Source of the DNA: Frigoribacterium sp. PhB24
GTDB taxonomy: Bacteria; Actinomycetota; Actinomycetes; Actinomycetales; Microbacteriaceae
Direction of reading: 5' to 3'
NCBI RefSeq assembly: GCF_003755185.1
Contig: NZ_RKIC01000015.1
Span: 158,957-222,956, forward strand
DNA length: 64,000 nucleotides
The first letter of the stretch is position 1. Every line of letters starts with the position of its first letter. This document shows, in pieces, positions 46,999 to 64,000 of this stretch. The translations under genes and the position numbers were made by a program. The notes under the pieces are model-generated. The model saw only the letters and a program-made list of their open reading frames with translations. It made no database searches and was not told where the DNA came from.

Positions 46999-47814
46999 GT
47001 GCCCCACGACTCCCTGCTCGACAACCCCCGCTCGCCCCGAGTCCGGGCGGTGGCGAAGCTCTCGAAGCGCGACGCCCGCACCGAGACCCGCACCTTCTTG
47101 CTCGAAGGGCCGCAGTCGGTCGGTGAGGCCCTGGCCTTCCGGCCCGAGCTGATCGTCGAGCTCTTCGGCACCCCGACCGCCCTCGAGCGCTACCCCGAGG
47201 TGTCGGTCGCCGCCGAGGCCGAGGGCATCGACGTCCAGTTCGTCACCGAACCGGTGCTCGAGGCCATGGCCGACACGGTGACGCCCCAGGGAATCGTCGC
47301 CGTCTGTCGGCAGTTCCCCACGTCGGTGAAGGACGTCTTCGGCGCCGAGCCGAAGCTCATCGTGATCCTCGAGGAGGTCCGCGATCCGGGCAACGCCGGC
47401 ACCATCATCCGGGCCGCCGACGCGGCGGGGGCCGATGCCGTCATCATGACCGGGCGGAGCGTCGACCTCTACAACCCCAAGGTCGTGCGGTCCACGACGG
47501 GCTCCTTGTTCCACGTGCCGGTCGCCGTGGGCGTCGAGCTGCCGGCGATCGTCGACCGGTGCCGCGAGGTCGGCCTGCAGGTGATCGCCGCCGACGTCAA
47601 GGGCGACGACCTGCTCGCCGCCAGGTCCGACGGGGTCCTGGCCGAACCGACCGCATGGCTGTTCGGCAACGAGGCCCGAGGTCTCACCGACGCGGACCTG
47701 GCGCGTGCCGACCGCGCTCTGGTGGTGCCCATCTACGGTCACGCGGAATCGATGAACCTCGCCACGGCGGCGTCGGTGTGCCTCTACGAGAGTGCCTTCG
47801 CCCACCGCAGCTAG
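46999..47814 (+). CDS. TrmH/SpoU family RNA methyltransferase
   Basis: Predicted 271 residues. N-terminal RNA-binding part ([29 protein letters not shown]), then the SpoU knot motifs [28 protein letters not shown] and [19 protein letters not shown]. Methylates ribose 2'-O in rRNA or tRNA; the target is unknown. GTG 46999 was chosen as the homologous N-terminus begins there and a CATCAT hexamer ends 6 nt before it. Lies between rplT and the transporter genes; in many actinobacteria pheS follows directly. Confidence 0.92.
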   Translation: MPHDSLLDNPRSPRVRAVAKLSKRDARTETRTFLLEGPQSVGEALAFRPELIVELFGTPTALERYPEVSVAAEAEGIDVQFVTEPVLEAMADTVTPQGIVAVCRQFPTSVKDVFGAEPKLIVILEEVRDPGNAGTIIRAADAAGADAVIMTGRSVDLYNPKVVRSTTGSLFHVPVAVGVELPAIVDRCREVGLQVIAADVKGDDLLAARSDGVLAEPTAWLFGNEARGLTDADLARADRALVVPIYGHAESMNLATAASVCLYESAFAHRS

Positions 47815-47857
47815 CGCCTCCTCGTCCGCCAGGAGGCGCGGTCCGGGTCGGACGAGG
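47814..47857. terminator. Inverted AGGAGGCGC pair with an alternative stem
   Basis: GCGCCTCCT (47814-47822) can pair with AGGAGGCGC (47831-47839) over an 8-base loop. Alternatively CCTCGTCCG (47820-47828) can pair with CGGACGAGG (47849-47857). The two stems share bases. Placed directly after the methyltransferase stop; probable terminator. Confidence 0.6.
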
Positions 47858-47943
47858 ACGTCGCGACCGAACACGTCGTTTCGTTTTCATTAAGAATCGT
47901 CTGTGAATTTGACCCCGACCTGGGGGTCTGTTTGTGTGGGCGC

Positions 47944-48681
47944 ATGGAACCCCTCGTCGTGGTCGACCACGTCAACAAGCACTTCGGTGACCTGCACGTC
48001 CTGAAAGACATCACCACGTCGGTGGGCAAGGGCGAGGTCGTCGTCGTGATCGGTCCGAGCGGCTCGGGCAAGTCGACCCTCTGCCGGGCGATCAACCGCC
48101 TCGAGACCATCGACGACGGCGTCATCACGATCGACGGAACGCGTCTGCCCGAAGAGGGTGCGGAACTCGCGCGCTTGCGTGCTGATGTCGGCATGGTGTT
48201 CCAGAGCTTCAACCTCTTCGCGCACAAGAGCGTGCTCGAGAACGTCACCCTCGGGCAGATCAAGGTCCGGAAGCGGAGCAAGGCCGAGGCCGAGAAGCGC
48301 GCGATGCAACTCCTCGAACGCGTCGGAGTGGCGAACCAGGCCCAGAAGATGCCGTCGCAGCTCTCCGGGGGGCAGCAGCAGCGTGTCGCCATCGCGAGGG
48401 CGCTGGCCATGGACCCGAAGGTCATGCTGCTCGACGAGCCGACCAGCGCCCTCGACCCCGAGATGATCACCGAGGTGCTCGACGTCATGGTCCAGCTCGC
48501 GCAGGACGGCATGACGATGATCGTCGTCACCCACGAGATGGGTTTCGCCCGCAAGGCGGCCGACCGCGTCGTCTTCATGGCCGACGGCGAGATCGTCGAG
48601 GAGGCCACGCCCGAGCAGTTCTTCACGTCCCCGGCCTCCGACCGGGCCCGCGACTTCCTGTCGAAGATCCTCACGCACTGA
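47944..48681 (+). CDS. gluA: Amino acid ABC transporter ATP-binding protein, GluA-like
   Basis: Predicted 245 residues. Walker [10 protein letters not shown] (37-45), Q-loop FQSFNLF, signature LSGGQQQR, Walker [15 protein letters not shown] and H-loop VTHEMGFAR are those of polar amino acid uptake ATPases (GlnQ/GluA). Gene order ATPase, binding protein, two permeases matches gluABCD of Corynebacterium. ATG 47944 preferred to an upstream TTG in a T-rich stretch. TAAGAAT near 47891 is a plausible -10. Confidence 0.9.
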   Translation: MEPLVVVDHVNKHFGDLHVLKDITTSVGKGEVVVVIGPSGSGKSTLCRAINRLETIDDGVITIDGTRLPEEGAELARLRADVGMVFQSFNLFAHKSVLENVTLGQIKVRKRSKAEAEKRAMQLLERVGVANQAQKMPSQLSGGQQQRVAIARALAMDPKVMLLDEPTSALDPEMITEVLDVMVQLAQDGMTMIVVTHEMGFARKAADRVVFMADGEIVEEATPEQFFTSPASDRARDFLSKILTH

Positions 48682-48771
48682 CCGACGCCGTCGTCGCCGT
48701 GTCCGAGGGGGCACGGCCCCGGAACCCCCGTCCGCCGTTCGGCGTCCGGGTCACACAGCAAGGAGAACAGA

Positions 48772-49641
48772 ATGCGACTCAGCAAAGGATTCGTCGCCGT
48801 AGCCGCAGCCGCCGTCACGGTGCTCGGCCTCTCGGCCTGCACCGACTCGGCCGCGCCCGAGAGCTCCGTCGAGGTCGACGAGGTGGCCGACTTCGAGGAC
48901 GGCACGACGATGGCGCGACTCGCCGAGGCCGGCGAGATCACCATCGGCACCAAGTTCGATCAACCCCTCTTCGGGCTCGACGACGGGTCGGACAACCCGC
49001 AGGGCTTCGACGCCGAGATCGGCAAGCTGGTCGCGGCCAAGCTCGGCATTCCCGCCGACGGCATCACCTGGGTCGAGACCGTCTCCGCCAACCGCGAGCC
49101 GTTCATCCAGAACGGTGACGTCGATCTCGTCATCGCGACGTACACCATCAACGACGCGCGCAAGCAGGTCGTGTCGTTCGCCGGTCCTTACTACCAGGCG
49201 GGCCAGGACCTCCTCGTCCTCGAGGGCAACCCGGACGGCATCGAGGGGGCCGAGGACCTCGCGGGCAAGGCCGTCTGCACGGTCAGCGGTTCGACGAGCG
49301 AGGCGAACGTCGCCGAGTACACCGACGACATCATCGCGACGGACACGTACTCGAACTGCCTCGAACCGCTCCGCACCGGTGCGGTCGCGGCCGTGACGAC
49401 CGATAACGTCATCCTGGCCGGCCTCGCCGACCAGAACGAAGGCGAGTTCGAGGTCGTCGGAGCGCCGTTCACCGAAGAGCCGTACGGCATCGGTCTGGCA
49501 CTCGACGACACCGACTTCCGCATGTTCATCAACGACACGCTTCAGGACGCCGAAGACGACGGCACCTGGGACGAGCTCTGGGAGAAGACGGCCGGCAAGG
49601 TGCTCGACACGCCGACCCCGCCCACGATCGACCGCTACTGA
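48772..49641 (+). CDS. gluB: Glutamate-type ABC transporter substrate-binding lipoprotein
   Basis: Predicted 289 residues. Signal peptide with lipobox LSAC (Cys near residue 23), so a lipid-anchored extracytoplasmic protein. ITIGTKFDQPLFGL, GFDAEIGKLVAAKLG and the Arg in ANREPFIQNGDVDLVIATYT, then PYYQAGQDLLV, identify the family 3 amino-acid-binding fold. Shine-Dalgarno AAGGAGAA. Followed by a stable hairpin before the first permease. Confidence 0.9.
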   Translation: MRLSKGFVAVAAAAVTVLGLSACTDSAAPESSVEVDEVADFEDGTTMARLAEAGEITIGTKFDQPLFGLDDGSDNPQGFDAEIGKLVAAKLGIPADGITWVETVSANREPFIQNGDVDLVIATYTINDARKQVVSFAGPYYQAGQDLLVLEGNPDGIEGAEDLAGKAVCTVSGSTSEANVAEYTDDIIATDTYSNCLEPLRTGAVAAVTTDNVILAGLADQNEGEFEVVGAPFTEEPYGIGLALDDTDFRMFINDTLQDAEDDGTWDELWEKTAGKVLDTPTPPTIDRY

Positions 49642-49650
49642 GCACCGCGC

Positions 49651-49681
49651 GGGCACCCGGGGCGACCTGCCCCGGGTGCCC
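49651..49681 (+). terminator. Intra-operon hairpin after the binding-protein gene
   Basis: Perfect 13-bp stem, arms 49651-49663 and 49669-49681, loop GACCT, without a T run. Such hairpins often protect the upstream mRNA or partly terminate, giving excess binding protein over permease. Confidence 0.7.
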
Positions 49682-49710
49682 GCCTCACGAGCCCTGACCG
49701 AAGGACCCCG

Positions 49711-53103
<3,393 letters not shown>

Positions 53104-53104
<1 letters not shown>

Positions 53105-55614
53105 TGCGGGTTCCGTTGAGTTGGCTGGGCGAGTTCGTCGACCTGCCGGACGACGTGTCGCTCGAGGGCGTCCACGCCGCCCTCGTGTCGGTCGGATTCG
53201 AAGAAGAAGACGTGCACGTCGGTGACGTGACCGGGCCCCTCGTGGTCGGTCAGGTGCTCGAGTTCACGCCCGAGCCGCAGAAGAACGGCAAGACGATCAA
53301 CTGGTGTCAGGTCGCCGTCGGCCCGAACGCCTCGACCGACCCCGACGACGTCCGTGGCATCGTCTGCGGCGCCCACAACTTCGTCGTCGGCGACAAGGTC
53401 GTCGTGTCGTTGCCTGGTGCCGTGTTGCCCGGGCCCTTCCCCATCGCCGCCCGCAAGACCTACGGGCACGTCTCCGACGGCATGATCGCCTCGAGCCGCG
53501 AGCTGGGCCTCGGCGACGAGCACGACGGCATCCTCGTGCTCTCGTCACTCGGTCTCGACCCCGAGGTCGGCACCGACGCGATCGCACTGCTGGGCCTCGA
53601 CGAGGCCGCGGTCGAGATCAACGTCACGCCCGACCGGGGCTACGCCTTCAGCATCCGCGGGGTGGCCCGCGAGTACTCGCATGCCACGGGGGCGACCTTC
53701 CGAGACCCCGCGTCGCTCGTCTCGCCGACCCCGTCCTCCGGTTTCCCGGTCGTGGTCGACGACCAGGCCCCGGTGCGCGACCGCATCGGTGTGCAGACCT
53801 TCACCACCAAGGTCGTCCGAGGCATCGACGCGACCCTACCGACCCCTCCGTGGCTCGCATCTCGCCTGCGGCTGGCCGGTGTCCGCAGCATCTCGCTGCC
53901 GGTCGACGTCACCAACTACGTCATGTTCGAGCTCGGCCAGCCGATCCACGGCTACGACATCGACAAGGTCAGTGGTGGGCTCTCGATCCGTCGGGCGGCA
54001 CCGGGTGAGCGCCTCGAGACCCTCGACGGCCAGGTGCGCGACCTGCACGCCGAAGACCTCGTGATCGCCGACGAGTCGGGTGCCGTCGGCCTGGCCGGTG
54101 TCATGGGCGGCGCCTCCACCGAGATCGGCGCGACCACGACCGGCGTCCTCGTCGAGGCCGCGACCTTCGACCCCACGTCGATCGCGCGGACCGCCCGCCG
54201 CCACAAGCTGCCGAGCGAGGCGTCCAAGCGCTTCGAGCGCGGTGTCGACCCGCAGGTGGCCGAGGCGGCCGCACAGCGCGTGGTCGACCTGCTCGTCGAG
54301 CTCGCCGGCGGCACGGCCGACACGCTCGGGTCGAGGTGGGACGAGTCCACCCCTCCCGAGACGATCACCCTGCCTGCCGACCGTGCCGTGCGCCTCATGG
54401 GCGTCGACTACACCGACGACGAGGTCTCGGGCGCCCTCACGGCCATCGGGGCGCGCGTCGAGCGTTCCGGTCACGACTGGCTCGTGACCCCGCCGACCTG
54501 GCGCACCGACCTGGTCGACTCCGCGTCGCTCGTCGAAGAGGTCGCCCGCATCACGGGGTACGACCGCATCCCCTCGGTGCTGCCCGTCGCCCCGGCCGGT
54601 CGCGGCTTGTCGCGCGAGCAGCAGCTGCGTCGGCAGGTGTCGAACGGGCTCGCCGCGGCCGGCTCCACCGAGGTCGCCGCGTACCCGTTCGTCTCGTCGG
54701 CCCAGAACCTCGCCTTCGGCTCGGCCGACGGCAGCGCGCTGCCCGCCGTCCGACTCGCGAACCCTCTCGACTCGGCGGCTCCCGAGTTGCGGCGGTCCCT
54801 CGTGCCGGGCCTGCTCGAGGTCGCCCGCCGCAACCTGGGTCGCGGTCTCGTCGACCTCTCGGTGTTCGAGGTGGGCACGGTCTTCCTCCCCGCCGAAGGC
54901 GTCGTCTACGGCAGCGACGAGGTGCCGTTCGGGGCCGCCCGCCCCGACGAGGCGACGCTGGCCGCCCTCGCCCAGGGCCTCCCGCCCCAGCCGCGACACC
55001 TCGGCCTGCTGACGGTCGGCACGGCCCTCGACCGCGCCCCGGGGCAACCGGCCGCCCCGGCCTCCCTCGCCGACGTGCTCGACGCCGTGCGCGTCGCCGC
55101 GTCCGCGGTCGCCGCCGAGGTCACCTTCCGTCAGGCGCATCACGTCTCGCTGCACCCGGGCCGAACGGCCGAGGTGCTCGTCGGTGACGAGGTCGTCGGC
55201 ATCGCGGGCGAGCTGTTGCCGAGTGTGGCGTCCGAGCTCGACCTGCCCCGGGTCGTGGCGGTGGCCGAACTCGACCTCGATCGGCTGATCTCCCTCGCCG
55301 TCGTCGAACCGGTCACCTCGGCCCTGTCGTCCTACCCCGCGGCGACTCAAGACCTGTCTCTCGTGGTGGGAGTCGACGTCCCCGCGGGCGACGTGCTCGC
55401 CACGGTGCGCGAGGGCGCCGGTCCTCTGCTCGAGACCGTCCGGCTGGTCGACGACTACAGGGGTGCCGGGCTGCCCGACGCGTCGAAGTCGCTCACCTTC
55501 GCGCTGCGCTTCCGGGCCGACGACCGCACCCTCACCGCCGCCGAGGCCTCCGAGGCGAAGTCCGGTTCGGTCCGCCTGGCCGGTGAGCGATTCGGGGCGG
55601 CGCTCCGCGACTGA
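53104..55614 (+). CDS. pheT: Phenylalanine-tRNA ligase beta subunit
   Basis: Predicted 836 residues, full length. N-terminal tRNA-binding domain (VVGQVLEFTPEPQKNGKTIN, VVCGAHNF-type IVCGAHNFVVGDKVV), B3/B4 editing domain (GIDATLPTPPWLASRLRLAG, PVDVTNYVMFELGQPIHGYD), B5 domains, catalytic-like core, and the C-terminal anticodon-binding FDX-ACB domain (SSYPAATQDLSLVV, SLTFALRFRADDRTLTAAE). Coupled to pheS. Confidence 0.96.
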
Positions 55615-55672
55615 CACTCGCCCGGCGCCGCCGCCCCTGATCCCAGGCCGATTCGAACATTAGGGTGGACGC

Positions 55673-56722
55673 ATGCCTTTCTCCGTTGCCGTGGCCGGCG
55701 CGAGTGGTTACGCCGGTGGTGAGCTGTTGCGCTTGCTGGCCGAGCATCCCGACTTCGAGGTGCAGACCGTCACCGCGTTCCAGAACGCCGGTCAACGACT
55801 GCTCTCGGTCCAGCCGCACCTGCGCTCCCTCGCGCACCTGACCTTGGTCGAGACGACGCCCGAAGCCCTCGCGGGCCACGACGTCGTGTTCCTCGCCCTG
55901 CCCCACGGCAAGTCCGGGGCGATCACGGCCCAGCTACCCGACGACACGCTCGTCGTCGACTGCGGGGCCGACCATCGATTGACCGACGAATCCGCCTGGC
56001 AGGCGTTCTACGGGGGCGAGTTCTACGGGGCGTGGTCGTACGGCCTCCCCGAGCTGGTCCTGGGCGACACCTCGGGCCGTCAACGCGACGCCCTGGTCGG
56101 GGCCACGCGCATCGCGGTACCCGGCTGCAACGTCACGGCCGTCACCCTGGGGCTCGCGCCGGGGGTCCAGGCCGGTGTCGTCGAGACCTCGGACATCGTC
56201 ACCGTGCTGGCCGTGGGCCCGTCCGGGGCGGGCAAGGCGTTGAAGACGCACCTGTTGGCGAGCGAGCTGATGGGGTCGGCGTCCGCCTACGGCGTGGGCG
56301 GCAGTCACCGTCACGTCCCCGAGATCCAGCAGAACCTGCGCGCGGCCGGTGCGACCGAGGTGAACGTCTCCTTCACGCCGGTGCTCGTGCCGATGTCGCG
56401 GGGCATCCTCGCGACGACGACCGCCCGTCTGGCGCCGGGGGTGACGGTCCACGACGTCCGGTCGGCGTGGCAGCAGGCCTATGCGAACGAGCCCTTCGTG
56501 CACCTCCTGCCCGAGGGGGAGTTCCCGCGCACGGCCGACACGATCGGGGCGAACACGGCCTTGATCGGTCTCGCCGTCGACGAGGCCGCCGACCGCGTCG
56601 TCGTCGTCACCGCGATCGACAACCTCGTCAAGGGCACGGCCGGCGCCGCCGTCCAATCCGCCAACATCGCCCTCGGCCTCGCCGAGACCACCGGCCTCGG
56701 CCAGAACGGAGTCGCCCCGTGA
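55673..56722 (+). CDS. argC: N-acetyl-gamma-glutamyl-phosphate reductase
   Basis: Predicted 349 residues. NADP-binding [14 protein letters not shown] and the active Cys152 in [12 protein letters not shown]. First gene of the arginine cluster; TAGGGT (55661-55666) ends 6 nt before the ATG. argJ overlaps the stop (GTGA). I see no convincing ARG box in the 58-bp gap upstream. Confidence 0.96.
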   Translation: MPFSVAVAGASGYAGGELLRLLAEHPDFEVQTVTAFQNAGQRLLSVQPHLRSLAHLTLVETTPEALAGHDVVFLALPHGKSGAITAQLPDDTLVVDCGADHRLTDESAWQAFYGGEFYGAWSYGLPELVLGDTSGRQRDALVGATRIAVPGCNVTAVTLGLAPGVQAGVVETSDIVTVLAVGPSGAGKALKTHLLASELMGSASAYGVGGSHRHVPEIQQNLRAAGATEVNVSFTPVLVPMSRGILATTTARLAPGVTVHDVRSAWQQAYANEPFVHLLPEGEFPRTADTIGANTALIGLAVDEAADRVVVVTAIDNLVKGTAGAAVQSANIALGLAETTGLGQNGVAP

Positions 56723-57876
56723 GCGTCACCGCAGCAGCCGGGTTCGAGGCCTCCGGCGTCGTCGCCGGTCTCAAGAGCACGGGCGCACCCGACGTCGCCC
56801 TGGTCGTCAACCGTGGTCGCAGCACCGCCGCGGCGGCCGTCTTCACCAGCAACCGGGCGAAGGCGAACCCCGTCCTCTGGTCGCAGCAGGTGGTCGCCGA
56901 CGGTCGCGTCGACGCGGTCGTCCTCAATTCCGGAGGCGCGAACTGCTTCACGGGTGCGTTCGGCTTCCAGACGACCCACTCCACCGCCGAGACCGTGGCC
57001 GCGGCCCTCGACCTGTCGGCGACCGACGTCCTCGTCTGCTCGACGGGACTGATCGGAGTCGGCGACCAGACCTTCCGCGACAAGGTGCTGAGCGGCTCCA
57101 CCGCGGCGGCGGGCGCCCTGTCGGTCGACGGTGGCCTCGACGCGGCCACGGCCATCATGACGACCGACACCAAGCCCAAGCAGGCCGTCGTCTCACGAGA
57201 CGGATGGGTCGTCGGCGGAATGGCCAAGGGTGCGGGCATGCTCGCCCCCGGCCTCGCCACGATGCTCGTGGTGCTCACGACCGACGCCGAGGTCGACGCG
57301 TCGGGACTCGACTCCGCACTCCGAGAGGCCACCCGGGTCACCTTCGACCGTCTCGACTCGGACGGCTGCATGTCGACGAACGACACCGTCGTGTTGCTGG
57401 CCAGCGCCGAGTCCGGTGTGGCGCCTCCTGCCGACGACTTCGCGGCGGCGGTCACAGCGCTCTGTGCCGACCTCGCCGAACAGCTGCAGGCCGATGCCGA
57501 GGGCGCCTCGCACGACATCCGCATCGAGATCGTGGGGGCGGCGTCCGACGACGACGCCGTCGAGGTCGGTCGGTCCATCGCGCGCAACAACCTGTTCAAG
57601 GCGGCCGTCTTCGGCAACGACCCCAACTGGGGTCGGGTGCTCGCGGCGATCGGCACCACCTCGGCCGAATTCGACCCCTACGACGTCGACGTGACCATCA
57701 ACGGCGTCCGGGTGTGCCACGCCGGTGCTCCCGACCGGCCGAGCGACGAGGTCGACCTCACCCCGCGGGCGGTCCACGTGCTCGTCGACCTGAAGACGGG
57801 CCCGGTCGAGGCGACCATCCTGACCAACGACCTCACGCACGACTACGTGCACGAGAACAGCGCCTACTCCAGCTGA
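56719..57876 (+). CDS. argJ: Glutamate N-acetyltransferase / amino-acid acetyltransferase
   Basis: Predicted 385 residues. Self-cleavage site in [14 protein letters not shown] (Ala180/Thr181) yields alpha and beta chains. Recycles acetyl from N-acetylornithine and can also use acetyl-CoA, so a separate ArgA may not be needed. GTG overlaps argC; argB begins on its stop (TGATG). Confidence 0.96.
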   Translation: MSVTAAAGFEASGVVAGLKSTGAPDVALVVNRGRSTAAAAVFTSNRAKANPVLWSQQVVADGRVDAVVLNSGGANCFTGAFGFQTTHSTAETVAAALDLSATDVLVCSTGLIGVGDQTFRDKVLSGSTAAAGALSVDGGLDAATAIMTTDTKPKQAVVSRDGWVVGGMAKGAGMLAPGLATMLVVLTTDAEVDASGLDSALREATRVTFDRLDSDGCMSTNDTVVLLASAESGVAPPADDFAAAVTALCADLAEQLQADAEGASHDIRIEIVGAASDDDAVEVGRSIARNNLFKAAVFGNDPNWGRVLAAIGTTSAEFDPYDVDVTINGVRVCHAGAPDRPSDEVDLTPRAVHVLVDLKTGPVEATILTNDLTHDYVHENSAYSS

Positions 57877-58918
57877 TGGGCGTCCACACGAGCATCGGCA
57901 CCACGGCGGCCGACGAGCAAGAGTTGGCCGCGGTCAAGGCCTCGACGCTGATCGAGTCCCTGCCCTGGCTGAAGCGCTTCTCGGGCAAGGTCGTCGTCGT
58001 CAAGTTCGGCGGCAACGCCATGGTCAACGACGCCCTCAAGCAGGCGTTCGCCGAGGACATGGTCTACCTGCGGTACGCCGGGTTGCACCCGGTGGTCGTT
58101 CACGGTGGGGGCCCCCAGATCTCGGCCGCCCTCGACGCGGCAGGCATCGAGAGTGAGTTCCGAGGTGGCTACCGCTACACGTCGACCGAGGCGATCTCGG
58201 TCGTGCGTGACGTCCTGGCCGGTGAGGTCAACCGCGAGATCGTCGACCTCGTCAACGAGCACGGCGATCTCGCCCGGGGCGTCTCGGGCGAGGGGTCGAC
58301 CTTGTTCGAGGGTCGCAAGCGCGGTGTGGTGGTCGACGGCGAGACCTTCGACCTGGGGCACGTCGGTGACGTGACGCACGTCGACCCGTCCTCGGTGCTG
58401 GCCGAGATCGAGGCAGGACGCATCCCCGTCGTCTCGTCCATCGCGACGAACCCGACCGAGCCGGAGCACGCCCTCAACGTCAATGCCGACGCCGCGGCCG
58501 GCGCGCTGGCCATCGCCCTCGGTGCGGCCAAGCTCGTCGTCCTGACCGACGTCGCGGGCCTCTACGCCGACTGGCCGAACCGCGACTCGCTCGTCGAGGC
58601 CATCACGGTCTCGGCCCTCACCGACATGCTGCCGACCCTCGAGTCGGGCATGATCCCCAAGATGCGCGCCTGCCTCGACTCGGTCGTGGGCGGCGTGGGC
58701 GGGGCGACCATCATCGACGGTCGCATCCCGCACTCGATCCTCCTCGAGGTGTTCACCCAGCGCGGGTCGGGCACCGAGGTGGTCCCGGACGACCGGGCGG
58801 CGTCGACCGGCGCCCCCGTCGTCACCTCGTTCGGCACGTCCGCCGGCGAGATCGTCACCACCGGGGGCACCGCCCCGGGTGGCCCTGCCGCGAGCGGCGC
58901 CGACACGAAAGGACAGTC

Positions 58919-58922
<4 letters not shown>
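57876..58922 (+). CDS. argB: Acetylglutamate kinase
   Basis: Predicted 348 residues. KVVVVKFGGNAM, VVVHGGGPQISAALDAAGIE, NVNADAAAGALAIALGA and GVGGATIIDGRIPHSILLEV are the conserved blocks. The fold ends near residue 305; about 45 further residues rich in Gly, Thr, Ala and Ser (GTSAGEIVTTGGTAPGG and on) are unlike most homologues. Coupled to argJ and argD by overlaps. Confidence 0.95.
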
Positions 58923-61038
<2,116 letters not shown>

Positions 61039-61089
61039 GCACCCCCACCACCTCACACGTAGACACACCCACACCACACAAGGAGAACC

Positions 61090-63889
<2,800 letters not shown>

Positions 63890-63920
63890 ACGCGACGGTC
63901 GCAGTGAGCCCGGGGGAGCG

Positions 63921-64000
63921 ATGACGACGACATCCGCTGACGACGTGCTGGCGGCGTTGCTGGCCGAGCCGGCCCTGGCCGTGGCACCGCGCCTCCTCGG
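63921..64000 (+). CDS. DNA-3-methyladenine glycosylase, 3' end outside the window
   Basis: Only 26 complete codons are visible. The end of this segment, LAEPALAVAPRLLG, fits the N-terminus of Mpg/AAG-type 3-methyladenine glycosylases (pattern ARPxLEVAPxLLG), a gene often found after argH in related actinobacteria. ATG follows GGGGGAGCG. An antisense AGGAGGCGCG word sits at 63988-63997. Call rests on a short match plus context. Confidence 0.6.
   Translation, partial: MTTTSADDVLAALLAEPALAVAPRLL

Noticed and set aside
47932-47943. TTG 47932 as start of the glu operon ATPase
   Set aside because: It adds only MCGR with no homology and has no better ribosome-binding site than ATG 47944.
53836-55617. 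593-codon minus-strand frame opposite pheT
   Set aside because: Antisense shadow; pheT is intact and coupled to pheS.
55615-55672. ARG box before argC
   Set aside because: Only CGATTCGAACATTAG is AT-richer; it lacks the paired dyad symmetry of ArgR sites and overlaps a TAGGGT -10.

Overview
The window is high-GC (roughly 70% by eye) actinobacterial chromosome. Gene order and protein features point to the family Microbacteriaceae (Leifsonia/Clavibacter/Curtobacterium/Frigoribacterium-like); the genus cannot be fixed from the sequence alone. Supporting signs are many GTG starts, dense ATGA/GTGA/TGATG gene overlaps, frequent leaderless promoters (TANNNT 6-8 nt before the start codon) and the backbone pgsA-cinA-clgR-recA-recX-miaB-miaA-dapF-hflX-lexA. 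I see no tRNA, rRNA, insertion sequence, prophage or CRISPR array.

Layout. 1-8.5 kb is accessory: a truncated aldo/keto reductase, a HelD-type RNA polymerase-associated helicase, a protealysin-like M4 protease operon with its emfourin inhibitor and a His-rich membrane protein, apt, a lower-GC secreted DUF2599 protein with a small membrane protein, an M50 protease and a VanZ protein. 8.5-16.5 kb holds rpsO and pnp, separated by a secreted coiled-coil lytic transglycosylase, then an aldo/keto reductase and TetR regulator ahead of the M16 peptidase. 16.5-30.8 kb holds dapB, thyX, dapA, RNase J, ftsK, pgsA and cinA, interrupted by an adaptor-ABC-FtsX export cassette. 30.9-40.8 kb is the clgR-recA-lexA block with an SOS-controlled LysM gene. 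40.9-46.9 kb holds hisC-hisB-hisH-hisA, an SseB gene and infC-rpmI-rplT. 47-51.3 kb holds an rRNA/tRNA methyltransferase and a gluABCD-like amino acid transporter. 52-64 kb holds pheST, argCJBDF-argGH and the start of a DNA-3-methyladenine glycosylase gene.

How the genes work together. Lysine/diaminopimelate synthesis (dapB, dapA, dapF), histidine and arginine synthesis, translation (S15, IF3, L35, L20, PheRS), RNA decay (PNPase, RNase J) and the SOS system (RecA, RecX, LexA, LysM division inhibitor) are the core content. SOS-type boxes are visible before recA, lexA and the LysM gene, and recA has a probable second, PafBC-type promoter.

The least explained signal is a 10-base word, AGGAGGCGCG, found 15 times exactly on the two strands, 8 of them between genes and in three places forming an inverted pair. 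Other points worth a second look are infC starting with AUC, a perfect TetR operator palindrome, the three-gene M4 protease operon, and a secreted-protein/small-membrane-protein pair of unusual composition.
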